64,000 bases of DNA from Paraburkholderia phenazinium (lineage in GTDB: Bacteria; Pseudomonadota; Gammaproteobacteria; Burkholderiales; Burkholderiaceae), in the NCBI RefSeq assembly GCF_900141745.1, contig NZ_FSRM01000001.1, positions 3,596,001-3,660,000 of the forward strand. The letters run 5' to 3'. Below the pieces are notes generated by a model. It made no database searches, was not told the DNA's origin, and was given only the letters and a program-made list of their open reading frames with translations. The position numbers and the translations under genes were made by a program. Of the stretch, positions 44,840 to 53,452 are shown piece after piece. Each line of letters starts with the position of its first letter. Positions within the stretch are counted from its first letter, which is position 1.

Positions 44840-44975
44840 TTACATGCCGGACAAGTCCGGACGGAGATTGCGGACCGGGCTCACGCTTTCCAGCAGCGAA
44901 GCCAGATGCAGAAGTGTGGATTCCGCCATCCACGGCGAGACCAGTTGCACTCCGATCGGTAGCCTGGATAAGTAG
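44840..44975 (-). pseudogene. C-terminal remnant of a GatA-type amidase
   Basis: About 44 codons end in RLPIGVQLVSPWMAESTLLH, then LASLLESV and a stop at 44840-44842. The LPIGVQLVxP stretch followed by a helix is the standard end of amidase-signature proteins. The catalytic core with Lys-Ser-Ser is missing, and the sequence upstream is the operator region, so this is a 5'-deleted leftover, not a copy of the intact amidase at 58-60 kb. Confidence 0.55.
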
Positions 44976-45000
44976 CGAATAAAGCCAGGTTTTATGACTA

Positions 45001-45015
45001 CCTAACGTTTGTTAG
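45001..45015. promoter_or_regulatory. Operator-like repeat sharing the GST site core
   Basis: CCTAACGTTTGTTAG includes the inverted arms CTAAC/GTTAG with a 4-nt spacer and differs from the GST-upstream site at two of 15 positions. It lies 250 bp before the TetR start at 45265, further than usual, perhaps because an intervening gene was lost. Confidence 0.5.
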
Positions 45016-45264
45016 TTAGAAGATTGGGCGTTATACTTCGTCTCGTCAACACTCTTTGAACCGCAAGGGATGAGCGGAGGCTCTGGCAACGGCAAGCGCG
45101 ACGGTCATCGCGGACTGATGGAATCACGCGCCCCTACCCCATCCGCAGAAGCTGAGGCAAACTACTGTCGGCAACTCAGCAATACTTGCTGTCGTGAGGC
45201 CTGCAACTTAAGCTAAGCCACCTCTGTAATTGCGGGGTGGTTCATGTTCAATGAGGGGAGATTC

Positions 45265-45840
45265 GTGGCGAGCCAGGCAAGCACCAGTTCCAGTGACAAG
45301 ATCCTGGCTGTCGCGACGAAGATCGCGCAGGCGCACGGCTATGGTGGATTAAACCTCCGTACCCTTGCGCAGGAAGTGGGTATCAAGGCTGCAAGCCTGT
45401 ACCACCATTTCCCGAGCAAGGCCGACCTGGCCGCCGCCGTCGCCAGGCGTTACTGGGAAGATGCGGCGGCGGCGCTGGAAGCGTTATCGACAACGACTGC
45501 AGATGCGGCCGACTGTTTGCGCAGATACCCGGGGACGTTTCGCGAGGCGCTGGAGAACGACAATCGCATGTGTCTGGCCAGCTTCATGACCGCCGAATAT
45601 GACGATTTGCCCGAGGTCGTGCAGAAGGAGGTCCAGGCCTTTGTTGAGGTCAACGTTGCGTGGCTTGGAAAGATGCTTGCGGCAGCGAGAATTGTCAGCT
45701 CCAGAGACGCCAAGAAGCGGGCCCGCGCCATATTTGCCGCAGTCTCAGGCGCACAACTAATGGCGCGAGGCCGTTCCGATATCAAGCTCTTTGATGCCTT
45801 GATCGAGAGCTATCGGGAGGCTGGACTCTTACCCGCGTAG
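45265..45840 (+). CDS. TetR family regulator
   Basis: 191 residues from the GTG at 45265, chosen for the GAGGGGAG ribosome site just before it; an ATG seven codons upstream has no such site. Helix-turn-helix at residues 30-55 (LRTLAQEVGIKAASLYHHFP), then an acyl-chain-free C-terminal domain of the type often found beside glutathione or reductase genes. It may be the repressor that reads the CCTAWCGTTYGTTAG sites at 45001 and in front of the GST gene at 38.6 kb. Confidence 0.9.
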   Translation: MASQASTSSSDKILAVATKIAQAHGYGGLNLRTLAQEVGIKAASLYHHFPSKADLAAAVARRYWEDAAAALEALSTTTADAADCLRRYPGTFREALENDNRMCLASFMTAEYDDLPEVVQKEVQAFVEVNVAWLGKMLAAARIVSSRDAKKRARAIFAAVSGAQLMARGRSDIKLFDALIESYREAGLLPA

Positions 45841-45927
45841 GAATTCGATCACGGTGAGGACCACACGCTGAACAATGCCCGCAGCGCCCTCGCCTTCGTC
45901 CGCGATGACACTCGCCTTGGATGGTTA

Positions 45928-45956
45928 TTGACAGATTGGTCCAGAACAAATAATCT
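45928..45956 (+). promoter_or_regulatory. Sigma70-like promoter and operator of the second TetR gene
   Basis: TTGACA (45928-45933), a 17-bp spacer and TAATCT (45951-45956) make a near-consensus promoter. Initiation about 7 nt after the -10 box would fall on the ATG at 45963 itself, giving a leaderless mRNA. The 16-mer starting at TTGACA recurs, inverted, before the SDR gene at 46617. Confidence 0.65.
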
Positions 45957-45962
45957 CGGCTC

Positions 45963-46547
45963 ATGGCTAGACCTAGAGAGTTCGATCGGGAAGAGGCACT
46001 GGACCGCGCTACGCGCGTGTTCTGGGCGAAAGGCTACGCCTCGACCTCAACTGAGGACCTGCTCGCTGCGATGGAAATCGGGCGACAGAGCCTCTACAAC
46101 GCGTTCGGCGACAAACGAAAACTCTACCTGGAAGCCCTGGAACGCTATCAACGGGAAAGCACCACGGGCCACCTGGAGCGTTTGAACGGCGCTGCATCGC
46201 CGGTAGGCGGTATGGAAGCGCTTTTGCTTGGCCTCATCGCCGAGGACGAGAACACTCGCGCACTTGGGTGTATGGGTGTCGGCGCTGTCGGTGAATTTGG
46301 GGCTGCAGATCCGGAGCTTGTGATGCTCCGGAGCAAAGTGGGACCCAAGCTTTCCAGGCGCCTGGCTGAACGCATCCGTGAGGGACAGACTTGCGGAGAA
46401 GTCGATCCCGCCATCGACGCCCGCGAAGCCGCCGCCTTTCTACAGATGACGATGCAAGGCATTCAACTCGGCGCCCGCGCGGGCGGCGACGCGAAGAGCC
46501 TGCGCATGCTGGCCAGATTTGCAATCAACCGCCTTAAATCGCGCTAG
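45963..46547 (+). CDS. TetR family regulator, probably leaderless mRNA
   Basis: 194 residues. The start MARPREFDREEALDRATRVF and helix-turn-helix (STEDLLAAMEIGRQSLYNAF) belong to the large TetR group that controls adjacent SDR or reductase genes. No ribosome-binding site precedes the ATG and the promoter -10 box ends 6 nt before it, so translation probably starts at the 5' end of the mRNA. The SDR gene follows 69 bp downstream with a matching operator, so this is a repressor/target pair. Confidence 0.92.
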   Translation: MARPREFDREEALDRATRVFWAKGYASTSTEDLLAAMEIGRQSLYNAFGDKRKLYLEALERYQRESTTGHLERLNGAASPVGGMEALLLGLIAEDENTRALGCMGVGAVGEFGAADPELVMLRSKVGPKLSRRLAERIREGQTCGEVDPAIDAREAAAFLQMTMQGIQLGARAGGDAKSLRMLARFAINRLKSR

Positions 46548-46586
46548 GTAAAGGAAAAACTGGCGCAGTTTCCGCGCGCCCATTTA

Positions 46587-46602
46587 TGGACTAATCTGTC
46601 AA
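46587..46602. promoter_or_regulatory. Second copy of the TetR operator, before the SDR gene
   Basis: TGGACTAATCTGTCAA is, on the opposite strand, identical in 15 of 16 positions to 45928-45943. It includes a GAC-N6-GTC inverted core and ends 15 bp before the TTG start of the SDR gene, where a bound repressor would block initiation. Confidence 0.65.
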
Positions 46603-46616
46603 AAACGGAGACAGAA

Positions 46617-47357
46617 TTGAACGAGAATCGCAAACTTACGGGAAAGGTTGCCATTGTCTTTGGCGGTTCGCGAGGCATTGGTGCGGCGGCAGCAAGGCGC
46701 CTGGCAAACGACGGGGCCAATGTAGCGGTGACCTACGTGTCGGCGCCGGAGCGAGCGGCAGAAACGGTTGGGGCGATAGAGGCCGCCGGACGGACCGGCC
46801 TTGCCATCGAGGCAGACAGTGCTGATCCGGCAGCGATCGAGGCGGCTGTCGCGCAGGCCGTGGATCGCTTTGGGAGACTGGACATTGCAGTTGTCAACGC
46901 AGGCATCCTGTTGCTTGGCGACGTTGCGACGGTGAGCGTGGAAAATCTTGACCGGATGCTGAACGTCAACGTGCGTGGCGTCTTCCTCTCCATCCAGGCT
47001 GCGGCTGCGCGTCTCGCTGACGGTGGCCGGATCATTACGATCGGCAGCAACACTGCGGTACGAAGCGGGCATCCGGGCTCGAGCGTCTACTCGATGACGA
47101 AGGCTGCAGTTGCAGTCATGGTGAAAGGCATCGCCATCGACCTCGCAGGCCGTGGCATCACGGTCAACAATATTCAGCCCGGGCCTACGGTTACGGATAT
47201 GACAGTCGATCATATCGAGAGGATCAAGCCGCTCATTCCACTCAAACGCGCGGCAGATCCGGACGAGATTGCTGGTCTGGTTGCATACCTCGCCAGCAAG
47301 GAGTCAGGCTATATGACGGGCTCCAGCCTCACCATCGACGGTGGCATGGTGCTGTGA
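46617..47357 (+). CDS. Classical SDR oxidoreductase (TTG start)
   Basis: 246 residues from the TTG at 46617, placed by CGGAGA 6-7 nt upstream. The Rossmann motif is VFGGSRGIGAAAARRLA, the second strand motif VVNAG, the catalytic Ser and YxxxK are in IGSNTAVRSGHPGSSVYSMTK, and GPTVTDM is the PG motif region. The SDR core is complete up to IDGGMVL. An NAD(P)(H)-dependent alcohol/carbonyl reductase of unknown substrate, very likely controlled by the TetR protein encoded just upstream. Confidence 0.93.
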   Translation: MNENRKLTGKVAIVFGGSRGIGAAAARRLANDGANVAVTYVSAPERAAETVGAIEAAGRTGLAIEADSADPAAIEAAVAQAVDRFGRLDIAVVNAGILLLGDVATVSVENLDRMLNVNVRGVFLSIQAAAARLADGGRIITIGSNTAVRSGHPGSSVYSMTKAAVAVMVKGIAIDLAGRGITVNNIQPGPTVTDMTVDHIERIKPLIPLKRAADPDEIAGLVAYLASKESGYMTGSSLTIDGGMVL

Positions 47358-47605
47358 CTGCCAGTGAACGGCCGAACCAGGCCAACTGCCCCGCCTGAAT
47401 CCGGGCGCCATTGTTTTCGAAGGTCATCTTGCGGCGGCACGGGGCGCGGGTAGGTATTCACCCAGCCGTATTTTGCGGTGCTATCCTGCCCAACATCCCT
47501 TAGATGCCAGCCCGTCCGGCCTTTCGCGATTCCGCGCCGCACAACGCGCTTCAGCCGCAACCCGGTCAAGATATGAAACTCTTCTGAATCGCATGGAGTA
47601 CCGCC

Positions 47606-48481
47606 ATGCTACGAACGTTCACCCAGCTCTGTCAGCCCGCCAACAAGGCCCTGCTCGTCGCCGCCGATGACGGACACGCGACGCTCACCGGCAGCGGCAC
47701 CTACGCGATGCCATGGCACTGGCACGACTGCCTGATGTTCATCCTGCCGAGTCACGGCGCCGTCGAGTTATGCCACGAAGATCGCCGCGCGGGCACCTGG
47801 CTGTCGCAGGATCGCTTCGCAGTCGTACCCCAGGGGCAGGCCCACCAGACCCGCGCCGGATGCGCCACTCACACGCACGTCGCCGTCTACGTCACTGGCG
47901 ACGCGTTGCGCAAGCTCGATACCGGGGTCGGCTCGCTTGGCGAATTCCGCCGTCGCACGCGCACTCCCATCCTCGTGCGCCGGACCGCAGCGATTCGTGC
48001 GTTGCAAGACCTGTCGTTGCGCAACGACATGGGAGCCTATGGCGGCGCGGCCACGCGCCAGGCCCTGTCGGCAGCCTTGCTGATGCAGTGCATCGGCGAA
48101 GTCATCTCTGGAAAAACAGAGCCGGGGACCTCGCCGCGCGAGCATGGCATGGCGCTCGTCGCCGACCTCGAAGCCTTCGTGACCCGCCATGCGGACCAGG
48201 ACATTCCGCTCGACGCGCTCGAAGAGCGCTTCGGCATTTCCCGCCGGCACATTACGCGTCTGTTCCGCGAAGGCACCGGACTCTCGATCGGCGAATTCCA
48301 GCAGCGCAAGCGGTACGAAAACGCCTGTCGGCTGCTCACCGACACGGACCTGCCGATCGGCGAAGTGGCATTCCGGGTCGGCTTTGAAAGCGGCGCGGCC
48401 CTCGCGCGCGCGATGCGCCGCATCGGCGACCATTCGCCGTCCGATCTGCGCGCGACGATGGCCCGTTCGGTCAAAAGGTAA
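47606..48481 (+). CDS. AraC family regulator with cupin sensor, leads the PhzF-RidA-ABC operon
   Basis: 291 residues. The N-terminal cupin barrel has the MPWHWHDCLMFIL histidine cluster and HTHVAVYV; the C-terminal AraC domain has IPLDALEERFGISRRHITRL and IGEVAFRVGFESGAALARAM. The next gene starts 48 bp after its stop on the same strand, so it is probably the first cistron and an autoregulated activator of the following six genes. Confidence 0.9.
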   Translation: MLRTFTQLCQPANKALLVAADDGHATLTGSGTYAMPWHWHDCLMFILPSHGAVELCHEDRRAGTWLSQDRFAVVPQGQAHQTRAGCATHTHVAVYVTGDALRKLDTGVGSLGEFRRRTRTPILVRRTAAIRALQDLSLRNDMGAYGGAATRQALSAALLMQCIGEVISGKTEPGTSPREHGMALVADLEAFVTRHADQDIPLDALEERFGISRRHITRLFREGTGLSIGEFQQRKRYENACRLLTDTDLPIGEVAFRVGFESGAALARAMRRIGDHSPSDLRATMARSVKR

Positions 48482-48529
48482 GGCCCGTTCGAACGCACGG
48501 CCTGGCGTCGATCCCCGTAAATTGACCGG

Positions 48530-49480
48530 ATGGAAACACATCCCCCGGTCAGCGGGGCTCACGCCGTCATGTCTTCACGTCATCAGGTCGAACTCGTCAG
48601 CGTATTCGCCGCCGGCCCCGGCGGTGGCAACCCGGCGCCTATCGTGGTCGACGCAGCCGGCATGTCCGACACGCAAATGCAGGAGGTGGCGCGGCGCTAC
48701 GGCCACGAAAGCGGCTTCGTCCTGCCGGCGCCGCCCGGCTCCAGCTGCGACTACGAGTTTCGCTTCTGGGTCCCGAATCATGAGATGTCGATGTGCGGTC
48801 ACGCCACGGTCGGCGCAGTCTGGCTGCTCCATCAAACCGGGCGCTTACGACGTGACCGGCTAACCGTCCAGACCCGCAGCGGCGAGGTCGGAATTCGTAT
48901 TACGGATTACACGGCCGAGGGCGCCGCGGTCGAAATCTCCCAACCCATGGGCCGGGTCGAACCGTTGCCGCTGGCGCAACTCAGCCGCGACGAGATCCTC
49001 GACGCGCTCGACATCACCGAGGCACAACTTGCGCCATTGCCGATCCAGAACGCCTGCACCAGTCGCGTCAAAACGCTGATTCCACTTGCCAGCCCGGTCG
49101 ATCTCGACGCGCTTCGGCCGCGCTTCGAGAAAATCGAGGCGCTGTGCGAGCGGATCGGTTCCACCGGTCTCTACCCCTACGCGAGCTTCGACACCCGCCG
49201 GCAAATCTTCGATGCCCGGCAGTTTCCGCGCGCCTCTGGCTATCCAGAAGACGCGGCAACCGGAATCGCCGCCTCCGCGTTGTCGTTCGGTCTGCTCGCC
49301 AATGGCCTGGTCGAGGCGTCCACGCGGACCATCACGATCCGCCAGGGGCGCGCGATGAAACGCCCGTCGCAAATCTCGGTGCGCTTCAGTTTCGAGGACG
49401 GTGCCGCATCCGGCCACCCCGACGGCTGCTGGCTCGGCGGCCCGGTTCGCTTTGAGACGCGTGCCGAGGGGACGTCATGA
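48530..49480 (+). CDS. PhzF family isomerase/epimerase-like protein
   Basis: 316 residues (an alternative ATG is at 48569, closer to the family start at VELVSVFAAGPGGGNPAPIV). The catalytic glutamate is E60 in RRYGHESGFV, and the second domain has MSMCGHATVGAVWLL and the YPEDAATGIAASAL loop. PhzF proteins move double bonds or epimerise small amino-acid-like or dihydroaromatic acids by acid-base chemistry without cofactor. Its stop overlaps the RidA start by 4 bp (ATGA). In this operon a substrate related to the amino-acid product of the hydrolase is likely. Confidence 0.9.
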   Translation: METHPPVSGAHAVMSSRHQVELVSVFAAGPGGGNPAPIVVDAAGMSDTQMQEVARRYGHESGFVLPAPPGSSCDYEFRFWVPNHEMSMCGHATVGAVWLLHQTGRLRRDRLTVQTRSGEVGIRITDYTAEGAAVEISQPMGRVEPLPLAQLSRDEILDALDITEAQLAPLPIQNACTSRVKTLIPLASPVDLDALRPRFEKIEALCERIGSTGLYPYASFDTRRQIFDARQFPRASGYPEDAATGIAASALSFGLLANGLVEASTRTITIRQGRAMKRPSQISVRFSFEDGAASGHPDGCWLGGPVRFETRAEGTS

Positions 49481-50022
49481 CGACTGTCATCGCGGACCGG
49501 CTGGCGCAGCTGGGCATGACTCTGCCGCCTCCTCCATCGCCGCGGGGCGTCTACGTGGGCGTGGTGATCCACGACGGTATCGCCTATGTCAGCGGCCAGG
49601 TCAGCCGCGTCGGCGACGAGATCATCGCCGGGCCAGTCGATCGCACCACCCCGCCCGAGCTGATCCGTCATGCGGCGCGGACCTGCGTGCTGCGCGCGCT
49701 GGCCGCGCTTGCGGCAGCGCTGCCGTCCACAACCACGGTCGAACGCATTCTGTACCTGCGTGGCTTCGTCAATGCCGTGCCTGACTTCATGAACCACAGC
49801 CAGGTGATGGATGAAGCCTCCGCGCTGCTGCATGAAATCTTCGGCGAAAGCGGCCGGCACGCAAGATCGGCACTCGGCGTCGCCGGCCTGCCGGGCGGCG
49901 GTCTCCTTGAAATCGAACTCACTGTCGCGCTCGCGCGCGAGTCCGTTCACGCACAGGAAGGCGCCGGCAACCCCAGCGAAGCCGGGCCACAACACACCGA
50001 CGCACACCAACGCACGCCATAA
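49477..50022 (+). CDS. RidA/YjgF family protein, long form
   Basis: 181 residues; the first 150 are a RidA-like domain of the subgroup starting RLAQLGMTLPPPPSPRGVYV, with IAYVSGQVSRVG and ERILYLRGFVNAVPDF. The last 25 residues are a Pro/His/Gln-rich tail that the family lacks. RidA proteins hydrolyse reactive enamine/imine intermediates made by PLP or flavin enzymes acting on amino acids, which fits an amino-acid catabolic operon. Translationally coupled to the PhzF gene. Confidence 0.88.
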   Translation: MTTVIADRLAQLGMTLPPPPSPRGVYVGVVIHDGIAYVSGQVSRVGDEIIAGPVDRTTPPELIRHAARTCVLRALAALAAALPSTTTVERILYLRGFVNAVPDFMNHSQVMDEASALLHEIFGESGRHARSALGVAGLPGGGLLEIELTVALARESVHAQEGAGNPSEAGPQHTDAHQRTP

Positions 50023-50084
50023 CAAGACGCGGGATCGCCGCTAAAACCGGCAGATCCGCACGATCATTTACCTCGGAGAACGCC

Positions 50085-50837
50085 ATGAATCGTCGTCAAC
50101 TGCTGCAACTCGGCCTTGCGGCCGGCCCCGCCATCCTGTTGTCCCGCTCCATTCAGGCGGCCGACGCCGAACTGGTGGTCGGTTCCAACGTGGGCGCCCC
50201 GCCGTTCGCGTTCAAGCAGGGCGACAGTTACTCCGGCTTTGACGTCGAGGTCTGGAGCGAAGTCGCCACGGGCATGAACCGTAAATGGCGCCTCCAACCG
50301 ATGGAGTTCGGTGCACTGATCCCGGCACTTCAGACGCACAACCTCGACGTGATCGTCTCGCAGCTTTTTATCAAACCCGAGCGCCAGCAGGTTATCGACT
50401 TTTCCACGCCGTACTATAAAAGCGGCCTGATTGCGCTGACGCGCATCGACAACACTACCATCCACACCCCGGCCGATCTCGATGGCAAACACATCGGCAC
50501 CGAAACGGGTACGGTCGCGGTCGGCTACGTCAAGGATCACTTCAAGGACGCTACGCTCGAGCAATTGCCGAGTATCAACAATGCGCTGCTGGCACTGGAA
50601 GCCGGCCGCACCGATGCGGTCGTCTACGATAAGCCCCTGTTGTTGTACTACGCCAACACCGCCGGGAAGAACAAGGTCAGAGTGATCGCGCCGCCTCTCG
50701 AGGGGCTCGATGTCGGCATGGGCTTCCAGAAGGGCAGCCCACTGGTCGCAGCGGTCAACCTTCAGCTCGCCGCCATGAAGGCAGACGGCCGGCTTCAGGC
50801 GCTCAACCAGAAATGGTTCGGCGAGGCGTCGTCATGA
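50085..50837 (+). CDS. ABC transporter polar-amino-acid-binding protein
   Basis: 250 residues. The signal sequence MNRRQLLQLGLAAGPAILLS ends at SIQAAD. The mature protein shows family-3 solute-binding signatures: NVGAPPFAFKQGDSYSGFDV near the start, then DVIVSQLFIKPERQQVIDFS and VVYDKPLLLYY. It should capture an amino acid or amide-like ligand in the periplasm. CGGAGAACGCC precedes the ATG and the stop overlaps the permease gene by 4 bp. Confidence 0.92.
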   Translation: MNRRQLLQLGLAAGPAILLSRSIQAADAELVVGSNVGAPPFAFKQGDSYSGFDVEVWSEVATGMNRKWRLQPMEFGALIPALQTHNLDVIVSQLFIKPERQQVIDFSTPYYKSGLIALTRIDNTTIHTPADLDGKHIGTETGTVAVGYVKDHFKDATLEQLPSINNALLALEAGRTDAVVYDKPLLLYYANTAGKNKVRVIAPPLEGLDVGMGFQKGSPLVAAVNLQLAAMKADGRLQALNQKWFGEASS

Positions 50838-51490
50838 GCTTTGATTGGGCGGCTATCGTTGCCGCGCTGCCGGACCTCTTGCTGGGTCTGCGGCTCACGC
50901 TCCTGATCGCTCTGGCCGGGCTGCTCGGAGGCATCGCGCTCGGGGTTCTGGCAGGCGTGACGCTGACTTACGGCAGCCGGCTCGCAGCATTACCGGCGCA
51001 GGTCTACGTGGCCCTGATCCGCGGCACGCCTATCGTGGTCCAGGTGATGTTCGTCTACTTCGCGCTGCCGATCATGATGAATATACGCATTAGCGCCACC
51101 AGCGCCGCCATCATCACCTTGATCGTCAATTCTGGCGCGTATAACGCGGAAATCATCCGGGGCGCGCTCGACGGTGTTCCAGGTGGATTGCGCGAGGCGG
51201 GCCTCGCGATGGGCCTTCGTTTTCATACCGTGCTGGCGCATGTCATCACACCCATCGCGTTCAGGCGCGCACTACCGGCGATGGGAAACCAGTTCGTCAA
51301 CCTGGTCAAGGACACCTCGATTTTTCTCGTCATCGGCGTCGGCGAATTGACCCGCCGGGGACAGGAAATCATGGCCGAGAACTTTCGGGCGGTGGAAATC
51401 TGGACCGCAGTGGCGATCATCTATCTGCTCGTGATCAGCCTGCTTGCGCTGGGTCTGCGAGTGCTCGAACGGAGAGTACGTTTGCCATGA
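50834..51490 (+). CDS. ABC transporter permease, HisM/GlnP type
   Basis: 218 residues from the ATG at 50834 (ATGA overlap with the binding protein). About five membrane helices and the EAA loop EAGLAMGLRFHTVLAHVITP that contacts the ATPase are present, as is the ALIRGTPIVVQVMFVYFALP segment of polar-amino-acid permeases. One permease gene only, so a homodimer is expected. Its stop overlaps the ATPase start by 4 bp. Confidence 0.93.
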   Translation: MSFDWAAIVAALPDLLLGLRLTLLIALAGLLGGIALGVLAGVTLTYGSRLAALPAQVYVALIRGTPIVVQVMFVYFALPIMMNIRISATSAAIITLIVNSGAYNAEIIRGALDGVPGGLREAGLAMGLRFHTVLAHVITPIAFRRALPAMGNQFVNLVKDTSIFLVIGVGELTRRGQEIMAENFRAVEIWTAVAIIYLLVISLLALGLRVLERRVRLP

Positions 51491-52215
51491 GCATGATCGA
51501 ATTTCAGCAGGCTTCCAAACGATTCGGCCAGCATGTCGTTCTGCAGCCGCTCGATCTCGCGATCTCGGCTGGCGAAGTCGCCGTTATTGTCGGGCCTTCC
51601 GGCTCCGGTAAATCGACCATGCTCCGCTGCATCAACGGACTGGAAACCATCAGTTCCGGCAACCTGCTCGTCGACAACATCAGCGTGCTGGGCTCCGCAC
51701 GCGACGTCAGGCGCATCAGACTCGAAGCGGGCATGGTGTTTCAGCAGTTCAATCTGTTTCCGAACCTGACGGCGATGCAGAACGTCATGTTCGGCCCGAT
51801 CCGGGCACGCGGTCAGACCAGGGCCGAAGCGCGCGAGATCGCCGCCGCGCTGCTGCACAAAGTAGGTCTTTCCGAACGCATGCATCACTATCCGTCGCAG
51901 CTTTCAGGCGGTCAGCAGCAACGCGTGGCGATCGCGCGGGCACTCGCCGTCCGGCCAAAGCTGATGCTATTCGACGAACCGACTTCGGCACTCGATCCGG
52001 AACTGCGTCAGGAAGTTCTCAAGGTCATGCAGACGCTCGCCGGTGAGGGCATGACCATGGTCGTCGTCACGCATGAGATGGGCTTCGCGCAGCGCGTGGG
52101 CTCGCGCCTGCTCTTCATGGAAGGCGGCCGCGTTGTGCACGACGGCAACCCCGTGGAAATGCTGTCCACGCCGCCGGGGGAACGCTTCCGCGAGTTTCTT
52201 CAACATGTTCATTGA
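51487..52215 (+). CDS. ABC transporter ATPase, GlnQ/HisP type
   Basis: 242 residues with all ATPase motifs: Walker A GPSGSGKST, Q-loop FQQFNLFPNLT, signature LSGGQQQR, Walker B LMLFDEPTSALD and switch His in VVTHEMGFA. It powers the import system formed with the two genes just upstream, with which it is coupled by an ATGA overlap. Confidence 0.95.
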   Translation: MSMIEFQQASKRFGQHVVLQPLDLAISAGEVAVIVGPSGSGKSTMLRCINGLETISSGNLLVDNISVLGSARDVRRIRLEAGMVFQQFNLFPNLTAMQNVMFGPIRARGQTRAEAREIAAALLHKVGLSERMHHYPSQLSGGQQQRVAIARALAVRPKLMLFDEPTSALDPELRQEVLKVMQTLAGEGMTMVVVTHEMGFAQRVGSRLLFMEGGRVVHDGNPVEMLSTPPGERFREFLQHVH

Positions 52216-52261
52216 TGGCCTTGCACTTCACGCTCGCACGCCATAGGAGTCTGCAGTCAAA

Positions 52262-53446
52262 ATGATCCCGTCGCACTTTGAAAACGCTTACGGCTTTCGC
52301 CGGGACAGTGTCCGGCACGACAACTGGCGAGAAGCACCATGGAATGTCTGGGCCTTTCGCCATGTCCACGAAATCATCCCGACAGCGCGAATTCCAGCCA
52401 CACCGGGTCTTGCCGAAGAACCCAAGGTCAATGCCGACGCGCTGACCGAACACGCACTCGTGGTCCGCGGCGAACACCACACGATCGCGTCGATCCTGCA
52501 GCGGACCTCGACCGATGCCCTCACGGTGATGCGAGCCGGACGTTTCGTCGCCGATTTTCATGCGCCTAACTTTACGCTGCAAAGCCGCCATATTCTGTTC
52601 TCGGCCAGCAAGTCGGTCGCGGGACTGCTCGCCGGCATGCTGGTCGGCGATGCTCTGCTGGACCCCGACGCGCCAGTGGCGCAATACGTGCCGGAACTCG
52701 CGTGTTCGGCCTTCGGCGACGCCAGCGTCAGGCACGTGCTGGATATGCGAACCAGCCTCGCGTTCAACGAGGACTATCTCGATCCGAACGGCATCTACGC
52801 GCGCTATCGGCGGGCCGGCCTGCTGGACCCGCGCCGCGAAGGCGAGCCGCCGGAGACGGTGCTCGACCTGCTCGCTTCGCTGACCAAAGGTGCGGGCGAG
52901 CATGGTGGTCCGTTCCATTACTGCTCACCCAACTCTGACGTGCTCGGCCTCGTGATCGAGCGCGCCTCGGGACAGCGCTACGCCGACTTCGCGGCCACGC
53001 GTCTCTGGCAGCCGCTGGGGTTGCGGCAAGACGGTTGCGTCACCGTGGACATCGCGGGCACAGCGCGCTCAGGCGGCGGCTTGTGCATGACCGCGCGCGA
53101 TCTGGCGAGAATCGGCGAACTGGTGCGTCTCGGCGGTATGGTCAATGGGCGCAGGCTGATATCGGCGGACTGGATGACCGATACGCTTACGGGCGGCAGC
53201 ACAGAGGCATGGCGACAAGGAAAGTTCTCAAGCTGGCTGCCGAACGGCAAGTATCGCAACAAGTGGTATCAGGTCGGCAACGCCAGCGGAGCATGCTTTG
53301 CGATCGGCATTCATGGCCAGTGGCTCTATGTTGACCCGCTACGCGAGACGGTGATCGCCAAATTCTCGTCACAGCCCGTTCCGACCAGCGACGAATTCAA
53401 GCTCCTGAATCTCGCGCTGTTCGAGGCGATTGCGGCGATGGCGTAA
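52262..53446 (+). CDS. Serine hydrolase of the NylB/6-aminohexanoate-dimer hydrolase type
   Basis: 394 residues, against 392 for NylB. The class C beta-lactamase-like triad is S114-x-x-K117 (FSASKS) and Y220-x-S222 (HYCSPNS), and Y172 stands near the position of the NylB substrate tyrosine Y170 (NEDYLDPNG). No signal peptide, so cytosolic. NylB-type enzymes hydrolyse linear amide dimers; relatives are esterases. It is 46 bp behind the ABC ATPase and is the last gene of the operon, so it probably cuts the imported compound and frees an amino acid for the PhzF/RidA steps. The specific substrate is unknown. Confidence 0.85.
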   Translation: MIPSHFENAYGFRRDSVRHDNWREAPWNVWAFRHVHEIIPTARIPATPGLAEEPKVNADALTEHALVVRGEHHTIASILQRTSTDALTVMRAGRFVADFHAPNFTLQSRHILFSASKSVAGLLAGMLVGDALLDPDAPVAQYVPELACSAFGDASVRHVLDMRTSLAFNEDYLDPNGIYARYRRAGLLDPRREGEPPETVLDLLASLTKGAGEHGGPFHYCSPNSDVLGLVIERASGQRYADFAATRLWQPLGLRQDGCVTVDIAGTARSGGGLCMTARDLARIGELVRLGGMVNGRRLISADWMTDTLTGGSTEAWRQGKFSSWLPNGKYRNKWYQVGNASGACFAIGIHGQWLYVDPLRETVIAKFSSQPVPTSDEFKLLNLALFEAIAAMA

Positions 53447-53452
53447 GGTACT

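Larger units (their letters stand above)
44738..45264. other. Stretch between pump and TetR gene: amidase tail and operator
   Basis: Contains no intact gene. On the minus strand lies an amidase C-terminal remnant (44840-44975), then the operator-like repeat at 45001-45015. The remaining 250 bp before the TetR start show no recognisable element besides a ribosome site. Confidence 0.55.
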
